A stretch of 64,000 nucleotides of DNA, from assembly GCA_029378245.1 (NCBI GenBank), contig JARKIF010000007.1:62001-126000 (forward strand), read 5' to 3'. Of the stretch, positions 1-9,527 are shown one piece after another (position 1 is the first letter of the stretch; each line of letters opens with the position of its first letter). The position numbers and the translations under genes are program-made. The stretch comes from Roridomyces roridus (lineage: Eukaryota > Basidiomycota > Agaricomycetes > Agaricales > Mycenaceae). The notes under the pieces are model-generated. The model had not been told where the DNA came from and made no database searches. It was given only the letters and a program-made list of their open reading frames with translations.

Positions 1-605
1 AAAGGTCCATATATATACATTTTAGCAAAAATCTCCATATATGTACATACAGATCACTTACGCTCCATAAATGTATATTTATGGAGCATTTTGATGGATC
101 TCATCAATGTACATTTATGGAGAGCTACGGATCCAAAGGGGGTTGTTCATGGACCTCCCTTTGTGTGGGACATCTCTCCATGTTCGATCACATCTGGACT
201 GGCAATCACAGCCGAGAGGCTGTGATCAATGCCGTCTGTTGCAATAGATGGCAGCCCTTGATGGAGTGTTACTCCCATTCACCGGTGTTGAGTGATGTAG
301 AATTCTATTCAAGTTGTTTACTATGCCTGCTCAACTGTTGACCTGATTGGCAGAAACTATGTTCGCCAGGGTCCTACTGAGCCATTGCAACCACGGCCCA
401 CGGGTGCCCATCATTCGCGGCGTATTTGATCCGGACACTCATCAAATGTTGTGATGATCGTTGTGACAACGTGGTCCCCGAGTTCTATGGTCCCTAATAT
501 GTGAATCTAGTGAGGCACAGCCACAACAGGAAAATTACTATATGGATCCATATATGTCCATTTATGGAGGGATGTGGAGGGATTTTCCGTGTTTCCTCCA
601 TAAAT
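1..605. repeat. Palindrome-rich AT segment
   Basis: The decamer ATTTATGGAG or its complement occurs at 63-72, 77-86, 113-122, 560-569 and 596-605. The copies at 62-72 and 77-87 form an 11-bp-arm palindrome with a 4-base spacer, and the copies near 560-605 close the segment in opposite orientation. A separate hairpin lies at 201-233, with stem 205-213/218-226. The arrangement resembles a small non-autonomous element, but no target duplication was found. No gene is visible here. Confidence 0.45.
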
Positions 606-611
606 GACAGC

Positions 612-660
612 TAAATGCGGAACATAAGGCGCGGCTCGATTTTTGTCAAAATTCGTGACA
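612..660 (-). mobile_element. Short fragment of copia GAG-pre-integrase coding sequence
   Basis: Read on the minus strand, about 45 bases match the copia element at 61.70-61.75 kb. The shared peptide begins FDKN and continues with a stretch like P-A-R-A-L-C-S-A. This is only a fragment, flanked on both sides by unrelated repeats. Confidence 0.4.
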
Positions 661-1625
661 TTTCGATCACTTTCAGTAATTACGCTGTCGTGGGCTCGGC
701 TCTTCTCTGATTGTCTTCGGACATGGGCCAATCGATTCCTACTGTCGTTTTACAGTGCCTGGGGTACTTGAATGAATTTCCTTCGTATGAATATGAACCC
801 CAGAGAAGCAAACAATCAATTTCAACTATTGACACACTAGCAGTGGAGGGGAATGTACTGGGGTCCCAATATTTGACCTAGGCACTCTCCTACATCTGAT
901 ACAGTGCGCCATGGCCTCAAATTGTGTCCAGATTCATGAGGAAGAAGTAGGTGTATCAATATCTCTTGCCATCACTGTTCAGTTGCATCTCAGCTCGTGG
1001 CGGGCTAATTTTCTCAAACCGCCCATGTTGTGCCACTCATAGACGTCCCGTACCATCATCCCGTCCCATCCGAGGGCCATTTACGCAACGGAAAACGAGC
1101 AGAACGCTGCCCGACAGACGCTCGGGATGCGTGACACAAGTGTGACAAGCACAATCATTCGAGTGGTTGTGCTGCACTCCGCATTGAATCAACACATTCC
1201 GGTGCCTCCGGATAGCCCGGAACTTTGAGATGTGACCCTGAACTGTAGCTCAGAATATCTGCCGCGGAGTCCTGTGGCTGCCAATATGGTCATGTTGTGA
1301 TGCACCTCTGCTGTGATGAATAGACACAGAACCGGGGCATATCTGGCTGCACAGACCACCCCACGCACTGTGGGGCACCCGTGAGAGACTAATGGTTCAA
1401 TATTTAGCGCACAAAAACATTCCCAAGGCAGTTAAAGTGTCAATGGTTGAAAAACATTGGATCACTTGATTTGACAGGATGATGCAATAACACAAATGAT
1501 TCTTGTAGCCTAAGCACTGTAAAACGACAGTAGGAATCGATTGCTCCATGTCTGAAGACAATCGGAGAAGAGCTGAGCCCACAACAGCGTAATTACTGAA
1601 AGTGATCGAAATCTCACGAATCTGC
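648..1625. repeat. Long imperfect inverted repeat (fold-back)
   Basis: About 235 bases at 650-885 reappear in reverse complement at 1400-1623, at roughly 80 percent similarity by eye. The most conserved block contains TTTCGATCACTTTCAG, at about 660-676 and in complement at about 1598-1615. The loop is about 510 bases. Short ORFs inside the arms have no recognisable product. It may be a fold-back element or two opposed copies of one repeat. Confidence 0.6.
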
Positions 1626-1647
1626 AGTCGGCACGTATATTTGGCGA

Positions 1648-3200
1648 GAGCCAATGAAACTGTTGCATGCCTCTTTTAGGGACTTCTTGGTCAACCCACA
1701 GCGGTCATCATCCTTTTGCGTGTCGGGGGAAGACCTACAAAGTGGACTTGCATATGATATTACCGGTGCCCTTTCATCTGGATCATTGGAGGCTCTCGAC
1801 TTCCGGTGAGTCGTTGACTCAAATAGCAAACACAAAAAGTGATAACATGTGACACAGCTCGATCACAGTCAATTTTTTGACGTGCCTTCCGAGAGTCCCT
1901 CCATCAGACAAGTTATTCCCCCTTTTTTGGGAATGTTGATTTTTAGCACGCGGTCTACTGCTGTTACCGGTCAGAGGAGAGCGCCCTTGGCGTTATCGCC
2001 TGGCTTGAGGTAAAATTTGATTTCGTCGCAACTTTTAAGTGCTGATGTCGCTGATTGCTATAGGGAAATTCTTCTCCGCCACTTGACCTGATTAGAACTT
2101 GGAGCGCTCTGTATGATCTTGCCCATACATTCCAGCAGCCCAGGGACACTCCAAAACTGGTCTGTTTTTTTTTTCTTTTCTTTGGCTCTTCCCAATTTTT
2201 GCTGATATTCTGGAAACTCAAACTTCCCGCATTCATCAGGATTATGCATACATTTCCCATCCAGAGTACCTTCAAAGCCCAGATCTTCTTTCTGTCCTGT
2301 GCATTTGGACCGTGTTATCCACTCTGGGAAAATTCCAATCGATCCACCTTGTATTGGACTTGCTTGCACTGGAATGGGATGTACTCCTGCCACTTACCAA
2401 GGCACCAGAAACAGATGTGCCGGTGAATTTGAAGGCTATTCAAGAATTTCTTCTTGATCCTGCCAAATCTGGTACCTTGTTCATGCCTCTTGGACAACTC
2501 TTGCATTTCACAGCCCTCCAATGCATGCACTGCATGACCCAATGCATACAATGCATGATGGGCATTGTGTGCACACCAAAGGATTTCAGCCATCCACCTT
2601 TGCACAGGCAGGTACCCATTCCTCCCCTTTGAAAGAATCACTCAACCGTGATAGATCGTGGATCGAACTATTATGCCACTGCGTCCCAGATGCTGAGCTA
2701 TTCAATATGCTCAAGGATCTCGACCTTGCGCGAGGTTGTTCAGTGTTCAAACAGGAATCTGAGCAGGATCACCTCTATGAGCACAAGTATGGCCTTTTGT
2801 GTCCCAGATTGTTTATAATGCATATGATCTTGGAGTGGATCCGGGTAAGTCATGAATTTCATTGTGAAGCGCATGGAACTTGTAATCACTTTTGGTTACA
2901 GAAAGCACCCGCTCCTCCACCCGAGCTTCTCCGCTCATGGGAACAGCAGAAGAATGCTGTCGAAGAATGCTACGCTCGCCTTCGAGAAATGAATATTGAT
3001 AATGAGAGCTCTGGCGCCGACTCTGACTCGGGCACTGATAGCCAGGCTGTTTCGGGGTCTGTTTCGGAAGGCTCTGATTCAGACGAGTCTGACTAGTAGG
3101 CCCATAATGACACATGAGTCGGGTGTATGTTATTTGGAATTCCATGAATCATGAGTGTGGGCGCCAAAGACAGTATGAAAGCACAGTCTAATCAGCTTTT
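1648..3200 (+). pseudogene. 3' remnant of a NACHT-type NTPase gene
   Basis: This stretch is collinear with 30588-32060, the 3' half of the NACHT gene in this window. Shared blocks are HASF-like residues at about 1655, the segment LxWDVLxxLTKxxxxD at about 2370, DAELxxxLKDLDLA at about 2690, and a C-terminal piece with PPPELLRSWEQQ (about 2915-2950) followed by an acidic Ser/Asp tail ending at 3096. The similarity continues into the 3' untranslated region. The NTPase core with Walker motifs is absent and the frame is broken (TGA after FWEC near 1930), so it is a 5'-truncated pseudogene. The tail from 2640 to 3096 remains open and is longer and more acidic than in the paralogue. Confidence 0.75.
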
Positions 3201-3379
3201 GGTGAACATTTCGGGATGTTGTTTCCGAGATTGCGGTGCGTGAGGAGATTCGGAGTGGGCGGTGAATAGTTGAATCATGGGCACTGGCCGGTGCGAGAGA
3301 GAAAGACTTGAGGAGAGTTGCCATTTGGGATCGCCGCCATCAGGCAGATGAGTGGGCATTTGGGAAATCATCCCAGACC

Positions 3380-3651
3380 TGTTGTAGGAGATCCGGCAGC
3401 CTCGGACAACGTGACCGTGTTCAATCCCAATTGCCTGAACACCTCTTCCTCTATATTTTCCCTATCCCTCGTTTCATCCCATGTGCTCTCTCTTGTTTCA
3501 TCCCTCAAGCACATGGGATTGCTGGCTTACTCAGTGGCTGACTCAGTAGGAGCACATGGACTTTTTCTCTTATTTCCAATTCTAGATAAGTGACCTGTAT
3601 AAGTACCAGTCCTTCTCGTCGAATACATTATCTGTTCTTCCTCTCACAAAA
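3380..3651 (+). repeat. Copia-1 5' LTR
   Basis: This 272-bp direct repeat is shared with 8317-8588. It contains an inverted pair, CACATGTGC-like motifs around 3480 and 3555, and a TATA-like CTGTATAAGTA at about 3595. Transcription would start shortly downstream of that motif. Confidence 0.95.
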
Positions 3652-3664
3652 GGTTATGGGCCCC
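3652..3664 (+). other. Primer-binding site for a half-molecule of initiator tRNA-Met
   Basis: GGTTATGGGCCCC directly follows the LTR. It is the complement of the anticodon-stem and loop region of eukaryotic initiator tRNA-Met (GGGCCCATAACC), not of the tRNA 3' end. Copia-type elements are known to prime from such an internal site of a cleaved initiator tRNA. Confidence 0.8.
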
Positions 3665-3824
3665 GAAGCCTTCTAAACCAGAGAACAGATAAAACCACTC
3701 TCATCTTGCGCTCTTACTCTCATCCTCACACTCTACACACCGGCACACTCACACCACACACCCTCACACCTTACATCGACACTTCATCGATACACCCTTA
3801 CGATCATACATCCCAGTCAATCCA

Positions 3825-6800
3825 ATGGCTTCCCAAATGATCACCTTACCGACGTTGTTGGCCTCGGAAAAGCTCCAAGGCAACAAGTCGAACTACCCAA
3901 CGTTCAAAGTACTTATCGAAGAGCATGCTGCAAGCAAGGGCTTGGCAGGCTATCTCGATGGTACTATCACAAAACCGGCACTCATCACCCTTCCCACCGG
4001 CACTGCGCCCCCCGATCCAACTCCCATCTTCTCGACTGCACCGTCGCGCGACGAGTTCATTTATCGCGACGGAGTCTTGCGGTCATTGATTGTTACCAAC
4101 ATCATTGACCCCATTGGTCTCGGGGTCAAGCGCGACGGAACCGCGAAGGAATGCTGGGATTCTGTCGTGAATGCGTGCGCCAAGAAGAGTGATGCCGCTC
4201 TATCGTTGGCGCAGAGTGAACTCCAATCCATCAAGTTCACCGGTACTTCACGCGCGGATCTCGATTTGCTCCTCAGTGAAATTCGCAGCAAGGCCCACGC
4301 TGTTCGAATGATGGGCGGAACGGTAGACGATAAGGAGCAGAAGAATATACTCATTCGTGCACTTCCTGCGGACCCACGATGGTTGGGTCTCCAAGGAGCA
4401 TTATTTGCTGCCACCGATCTTGAGGATGCGTTCGCCCTGATCAAAACTGTCGCCATCAGCACCAAGATGCCTGAGAATACCACCATCACCGTCGATCCCA
4501 CCGCGCTCAACACGTTATTCCCGAAACGTCGTTGCACCAACCCCGGCTGCAAGGCAGTTAACAAAACAAGCCATACGATCGAAAATTGTTATTGGCCGGG
4601 AGGGGGCAAGGAAGGTCAATTCCCGCCGAATTTTGGCCGCAACAAGCCTCGTGCGAACCAAGTGACTGCGACGAATGAACAGCCTACCATCCTCCACCGT
4701 GTTTTGATGGCTCGGATGATCGATCCGTCGGAGAGCTCTGCCGAGCGTTCTGGTGCAAGGAAATATCCTCGCCCCACTGTCGAGAAAGTGGAGGACGAGG
4801 ATCCGATGCTTCCCAAAGTCACACTTCCATCGATTCCCAAGGCTGTACGTGAGCATTTCAATGAAGCCGTCAATGCCAACTCCCGTGCAAGGAAGTACCC
4901 TCGTCCAACTGTTGAGGAGGTTGAAGACGACGACCCGATGCTTCCCAAATCGGTACCCACCTCGCCACAGATCATATCTGACAACTTCGCCGAATACATG
5001 CTGGACAATCCGTCGAGCGCCTTTGTCAGTCGCACGTTCGAAGATTACGCGCCTGCTGTAATCCTCACTCTCATCGACTCCGGCGCTAGTGATCACTTCT
5101 TCTGCAATCGCGATGACTTTACTACTTACGAAGCCATTGCTGTGCGCACCGGCCAGTCAGCACTCGCGTCTGAGGGCGATTTTTCTATCGTTGGGCAGGG
5201 CAGTGTCACCAAAGTTTTCAAGATTAACGGGAAACTCGTTCGTCTCACCTTCAAAAATGCCCTTCACGCCCCTTCCCTTTCCGCCAACTTGATTTCGGTC
5301 AGCCAGCTTGATAAAGCAGGCTGCTACTCGACTTTTGGTGGTGGAGCTGTGAACATACACGACGGAGAAGAGGGCGGAACAATCTTGAGTGGCCGTGGCT
5401 CCTCTGGGATGTACGTGGTTGAGGCCGAGGAAATACACGCCAACATCTCGACAGCCAACCCAACAAACCTAGCAACTTGGCATCGCCGGATGGCGCACGG
5501 GAGCATAGACACCATCAAAGACATGCATTCCAAGTCGTTGGTTGGGGGTCTTGATATTACTGACCAAAAGATCGACGGCAAGTGCATCAGTTGTCGTGCG
5601 GGACGCCAGCATGCACGCGCGTACGATGGACACACCGACCCGAACGTTCCACCGCTCCATCTCGTCGCATTTGACTTATGGGGTCCCGCCCGTGTCGCAT
5701 CTCCGGGTGGAAATCTCTACCTGATGGTCATGGTCGACAGCGGCACTTCTCACAAACACACGGCGTACCTGAAGGATAAGAGCGATGATTCCACCATATC
5801 CGCCTTCGAGGAATATCGCGTGATGGCCGAGAGACAAACCGGAAAGCCTGTCAAACGAGTACGCACCGACAAAGCGTTCGGATCCCACAAATGGAAGGAG
5901 TACTTCAAGCGGCATGGTATTATCCACGAGGAAACCACCCCGTACTCTTCGGCTGAGAATGGTCTTGCCGAGCGAGCGATTCAGACCATAACCGAGGACA
6001 TCCGTACCCTCCTTGCCGATTCGGGACTCCCAGAACGCTATTGGGCTGCTGCCGGCGCTTGCTCCACCTACACACGCAATCGGATGCCTTCTCGGCGTCA
6101 TCCCGGCAAAATTCCTCAGGAGGCTTTCGATGGGCAACGTCAGGATCTTTCCCACATGCGTGTGTTCGGGTGCCAATGTAGCGCCAAGGTGAATGTGGTG
6201 AATGGTCACCGAGTCGATGGCAGTAGCAAGCTGGAAACTCGGTCAATTCCTGCCACATTTATTGGCTACGGCACAGGGCCGGGTAATTATATCCTGATTG
6301 ACGATGATGGACGTCAGTTTGAGAGCCGGAACGTGGAGTTCGATGAGGGGATGCCTCACCGTACGACGGACCTGGGGGAGCGACTGTGGATGGATAAGCA
6401 ACCAGAGGCTGACTTCGTTCCAACCCAGTCCAAACCCGACGACAAATCGGTCCAGGATCAGGAGTCGACCTCCAACGGAGAGCAGTCGTCGAACCCACCA
6501 TCCCCGCCTCATGAATCCGATGCCCCACGTCCCAAAGCTGCGAAGGATATCAGCAGCACCATTACCGAGGAAAACATCATCCATGGTTCTCGCACCCGCA
6601 GTGGCAAGGTTGCATTGATGGCCGTGAACCCCACCACAATACCGCCCTTCGAAGATCCAATCCAGCGCTTGAACGTCGAGCTCGACGACGCTATTGCGTT
6701 AATGTCGTACAATCCAGACCGGCTTTACGCACCAAAAACGCACGCAGAAGCCATGAAGCTTGATGCACCCCGTTGGACGGCCGCAATGGATGTCGAGATG

Positions 6801-8297
6801 GCGCTCCACGACAAGAAAGGAACGTGGGAGCTCCAGAAGCCTCCGCCGGGTGCGAATGTCATGGCGTCCAAGTGGGTGTACGATGTCAAGAAGGACGGCC
6901 AAGGAAATTGGTTGCGGGACAAGGCGCGCCTCGTAGGAAAAGGCTTCACGCAGGTGTACGGCGTTGACTATGAAGAGACTTGGGCTGCTGTTGCACGCAT
7001 GGAGTCAATTCGAATGACAGCAGCGATTGCCGCTCACCACGATCTTCACATCTGGCAAATCGATTTTGAAGTGGCGTACCTCAACAGCGAGACCAAGGAA
7101 GAGATATACATGGCTCAGCCGCGTGGATACGAAGTGCCGGGGAAAGAGGACTGGGCGTGCCGCTTGAAGAAGACAATATACGGGACTATGCAAGGCGGTC
7201 GTGATTGGGCTGCAACATTGGGGGAAATGTACGACTCACTCGGATATGTGGCATCGAAAGCGGACCCCTGCGTTCGTGTCAAAATCTCCGATGACGGTGG
7301 ATATACACTCACCGACACATACACGGATGATGTATGGGGTGCTTCTTCAACCGTCGAGGAGGGGGAGAAACGCAAAGCGGAGTTAGCGGAAGCCTGGGAT
7401 CTCAAGGACGTTGGCAACACTCACCGTCTTCTCGGGATGCGCGTGGACCAAGACTTGAAGGCGGGCACTGTGACCCTTTCTCAGCGGGCATACTTCGAGA
7501 AGATGCTTGCGGACTTCAGTCTTGAGAACACCAAGCTTCGATCCACGCCGTTGCCTGTGGGGATTGTCCTCGACGCGTCTATGTCGCCCACCACGCCCGA
7601 AGACCGTGCACAGATGGTGGGGAAGCCATACCGACAGATCGTGGGATCTTTGATGTGGGGCCAGCTCGCAACCCGGCCCGACCTGTCATATGCCGTGAGC
7701 GTCTTCTCACGGTTTCAAACCAATCCCGGAATCGAGCACTGGCGCGCCCTCATGCACACGGTCGGGTATATCCGCAACACTCTCGACTACGCACTAGTCT
7801 ATTCGCGCGATGCACCCCTTAGACCGGTTGGATACTTTGATGCCGACTACGCGGGATGTCTCGACACACGCCGTTCCACGTCCGGCCACGTTTTCATCAT
7901 GGCAGGCGCACCAGTGTCGTGGGCTTCAAAACGCCAAGCCACTGTCGCACTTTCTACCGTCGAAGCCGAGTACATCTCCCTTACCCGGGCTGCCCAACAG
8001 ATCAAGTGGATGTATCAATGGATGGCAGAAGTTGAACTGGATCAAGAACTGCCTGCAAATCTCTATGGCGACAATCGTGGTGCCGTCGACTTGACGAAAA
8101 CGACGAAATCGCACAGCAAGATCAAGCACATCGATATTCGCCACCACTATATTCGAGAGCTCGTGCAAAGCGGGGAGATCAAAGTTCATTTTGTGCGTGG
8201 CACAGAGAACCCCGCCGATATATTCACGAAACCACTTCCGCGACTGGCTCATGAGCGCTATCTCTCTGAGCTCAACATTCGTTCCCTTTCTCCGTAG
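3825..8297 (+). CDS. Copia-1 gag-pol polyprotein
   Basis: One 1490-residue frame encodes, in order: a Gag-like domain; a zinc knuckle of form CX4CX7HX4C near residue 237; an aspartic protease with DSGAS at about 418; the GAG-pre-integrase HHCC region starting near 553; an integrase core with D617, D682 and E716; a reverse transcriptase with active-site sequence YTDD at about 1166-1169; and RNase H with its terminal HFVRGTxNPADIFTK motif. Typical copia elements have YVDD, so the Thr is unusual. A 44-codon direct duplication (around residues 310-375, each copy with KYPRPTVE) lies between Gag and protease. No stop or frameshift separates gag from pol. Confidence 0.95.
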   Translation: MASQMITLPTLLASEKLQGNKSNYPTFKVLIEEHAASKGLAGYLDGTITKPALITLPTGTAPPDPTPIFSTAPSRDEFIYRDGVLRSLIVTNIIDPIGLGVKRDGTAKECWDSVVNACAKKSDAALSLAQSELQSIKFTGTSRADLDLLLSEIRSKAHAVRMMGGTVDDKEQKNILIRALPADPRWLGLQGALFAATDLEDAFALIKTVAISTKMPENTTITVDPTALNTLFPKRRCTNPGCKAVNKTSHTIENCYWPGGGKEGQFPPNFGRNKPRANQVTATNEQPTILHRVLMARMIDPSESSAERSGARKYPRPTVEKVEDEDPMLPKVTLPSIPKAVREHFNEAVNANSRARKYPRPTVEEVEDDDPMLPKSVPTSPQIISDNFAEYMLDNPSSAFVSRTFEDYAPAVILTLIDSGASDHFFCNRDDFTTYEAIAVRTGQSALASEGDFSIVGQGSVTKVFKINGKLVRLTFKNALHAPSLSANLISVSQLDKAGCYSTFGGGAVNIHDGEEGGTILSGRGSSGMYVVEAEEIHANISTANPTNLATWHRRMAHGSIDTIKDMHSKSLVGGLDITDQKIDGKCISCRAGRQHARAYDGHTDPNVPPLHLVAFDLWGPARVASPGGNLYLMVMVDSGTSHKHTAYLKDKSDDSTISAFEEYRVMAERQTGKPVKRVRTDKAFGSHKWKEYFKRHGIIHEETTPYSSAENGLAERAIQTITEDIRTLLADSGLPERYWAAAGACSTYTRNRMPSRRHPGKIPQEAFDGQRQDLSHMRVFGCQCSAKVNVVNGHRVDGSSKLETRSIPATFIGYGTGPGNYILIDDDGRQFESRNVEFDEGMPHRTTDLGERLWMDKQPEADFVPTQSKPDDKSVQDQESTSNGEQSSNPPSPPHESDAPRPKAAKDISSTITEENIIHGSRTRSGKVALMAVNPTTIPPFEDPIQRLNVELDDAIALMSYNPDRLYAPKTHAEAMKLDAPRWTAAMDVEMALHDKKGTWELQKPPPGANVMASKWVYDVKKDGQGNWLRDKARLVGKGFTQVYGVDYEETWAAVARMESIRMTAAIAAHHDLHIWQIDFEVAYLNSETKEEIYMAQPRGYEVPGKEDWACRLKKTIYGTMQGGRDWAATLGEMYDSLGYVASKADPCVRVKISDDGGYTLTDTYTDDVWGASSTVEEGEKRKAELAEAWDLKDVGNTHRLLGMRVDQDLKAGTVTLSQRAYFEKMLADFSLENTKLRSTPLPVGIVLDASMSPTTPEDRAQMVGKPYRQIVGSLMWGQLATRPDLSYAVSVFSRFQTNPGIEHWRALMHTVGYIRNTLDYALVYSRDAPLRPVGYFDADYAGCLDTRRSTSGHVFIMAGAPVSWASKRQATVALSTVEAEYISLTRAAQQIKWMYQWMAEVELDQELPANLYGDNRGAVDLTKTTKSHSKIKHIDIRHHYIRELVQSGEIKVHFVRGTENPADIFTKPLPRLAHERYLSELNIRSLSP

Positions 8298-8304
8298 GCG
8301 CCGG

Positions 8305-8316
8305 GATCTGGGGGAG
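8305..8316 (+). other. Copia-1 polypurine tract
   Basis: GATCTGGGGGAG lies immediately upstream of the right LTR and just after the pol stop codon at 8295-8297. This is the expected position for the primer of plus-strand DNA synthesis. Confidence 0.8.
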
Positions 8317-8588
8317 TGTTGTAGGAGATCCGGCAGCCTCGGACAACGTGACCGTGTTCAATCCCAATTGCCTGAACACCTCTTCCTCTATATTTTCCCT
8401 ATCCCTCGTTTCATCCCATGTGCTCTCTCTTGTTTCATCCCTCAAGCACATGGGATTGCTGGCTTACTCAGTGGCTGACTCAGTAGGAGCACATGGACTT
8501 TTTCTCTTATTTCCAATTCTAGATAAGTGACCTGTATAAGTACCAGTCCTTCTTGTCGAATACATTATCTGTTCTTCCTCTCACAAAA
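8317..8588 (+). repeat. Copia-1 3' LTR
   Basis: This is a 272-bp copy of 3380-3651 with one visible substitution. It is followed by the target duplication AGACC. Confidence 0.95.
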
Positions 8589-8689
8589 AGACCTCGCTGA
8601 GCTTCTTCTTGCCACATTGTCGTACTACTGCCACAAATTTTGTACTTCAATAGACTGGCCATATCTTGGAAAGTTCTTGGTGAAAGTTT

Positions 8690-9060
8690 TGTGAACCAAT
8701 AGGTTGACGGCGTGCGGAGATGGAACTCGTAAATGAATCTTGGGCTGTGTCGCGATATCGAAGAGATAGTTATTTCGGCATTGAACCATCTCAGTACAAA
8801 GGTTCCTTGGGTGTACCTTGCAGCAGCAGGCTGTCAGTGTCGGTTCACTCGGTGTGATTTGCCGAGAGCCCAGGTTAGCACGAAAGTTTCCCGTTCGATT
8901 CGGGGTTGGCCCATGGTCGTATGGGCTACACCTTTTGAACCAGGACACTTTCGATAGTCATTCACAGCAAGTATTGGAATCGTGAACGGCGCAACCAAGG
9001 CAGGTACGCGAAGTACTACTATAGTACGTAGGGCCCTGGCTGACAACCCGGGCAAGCTTC
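8690..9060 (+). repeat. Dispersed repeat with T-arm-like hairpin
   Basis: Parts recur at 14985-15090, 15435-15500, 18520-19130 and 21555-22230. Shared blocks include CATTCAC near a run like ATTCGTCAACGGCGCAACCA and GGTTAGCACGAAA. At 8890-8905 it carries CCCGTTCGATTCGGGG, a 4-5 bp stem closing a 7-base TTCGATT loop like a tRNA T-arm. The stretch 8594-9527 shows no convincing gene. Confidence 0.6.
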
Positions 9061-9527
9061 AACAGCTTTATAATAATTACCAGTTCCTTTTGGGCTCCTT
9101 TTCTAAACTCGGGCTGAATGTACCCGTATACGGACTCGCGCGCGATCGGATAAGGACTGGCGATATTTTACTCGGATACTGAGAGGCCAACTGTCTCGGA
9201 TGACGACTTCCAGTAAGTAGGCAGACTGTAGGGACGTGCGGACATTTTCGGAGGATGAGACGACGGTCTGCTGAGCGCGAATGCAAAATCGACATAGCTG
9301 CCCTGGTTAAGTAAGTGATACAACAGATTAAAGGGCATTGTCGCATCCTGCCGTGAAGCGCAGTTGGAGAGCCCGACATGTACAAGAATGGAGTCGAGGG
9401 ATATTCAAGGGTGGGTGAATGAAGGATGAAGGTGCTCATCAGGGACTACGACGCAGAGACACCCCATTTCCAGTTGCGTGCTTTATCTTCTATACAATGT
9501 TGGCCACAGAACGCGTAAGAAGGACTG

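Larger units (their letters stand above)
3380..8588 (+). mobile_element. Complete Ty1/copia LTR retrotransposon (Copia-1)
   Basis: The element has two 272-bp LTRs (3380-3651 and 8317-8588) that differ at one base seen by eye (C in ...CTTCTCGTCG, T in the right copy). It is flanked by the 5-bp duplication AGACC (3375-3379 and 8589-8593). The LTRs start TGTTG and end in CACAAAA, so the 3' end is not the usual CA if the AGACC duplication is taken as the border. Inside are a primer-binding site, one uninterrupted gag-pol frame and a polypurine tract. Near-identical LTRs and an open frame indicate a recent and possibly active copy. It sits about 180 bp beyond the end of the NACHT remnant homology. 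Confidence 0.95.

Noticed and set aside
4061..7193. Several minus-strand ORFs inside Copia-1
   Set aside because: They are shadows of the gag-pol frame.
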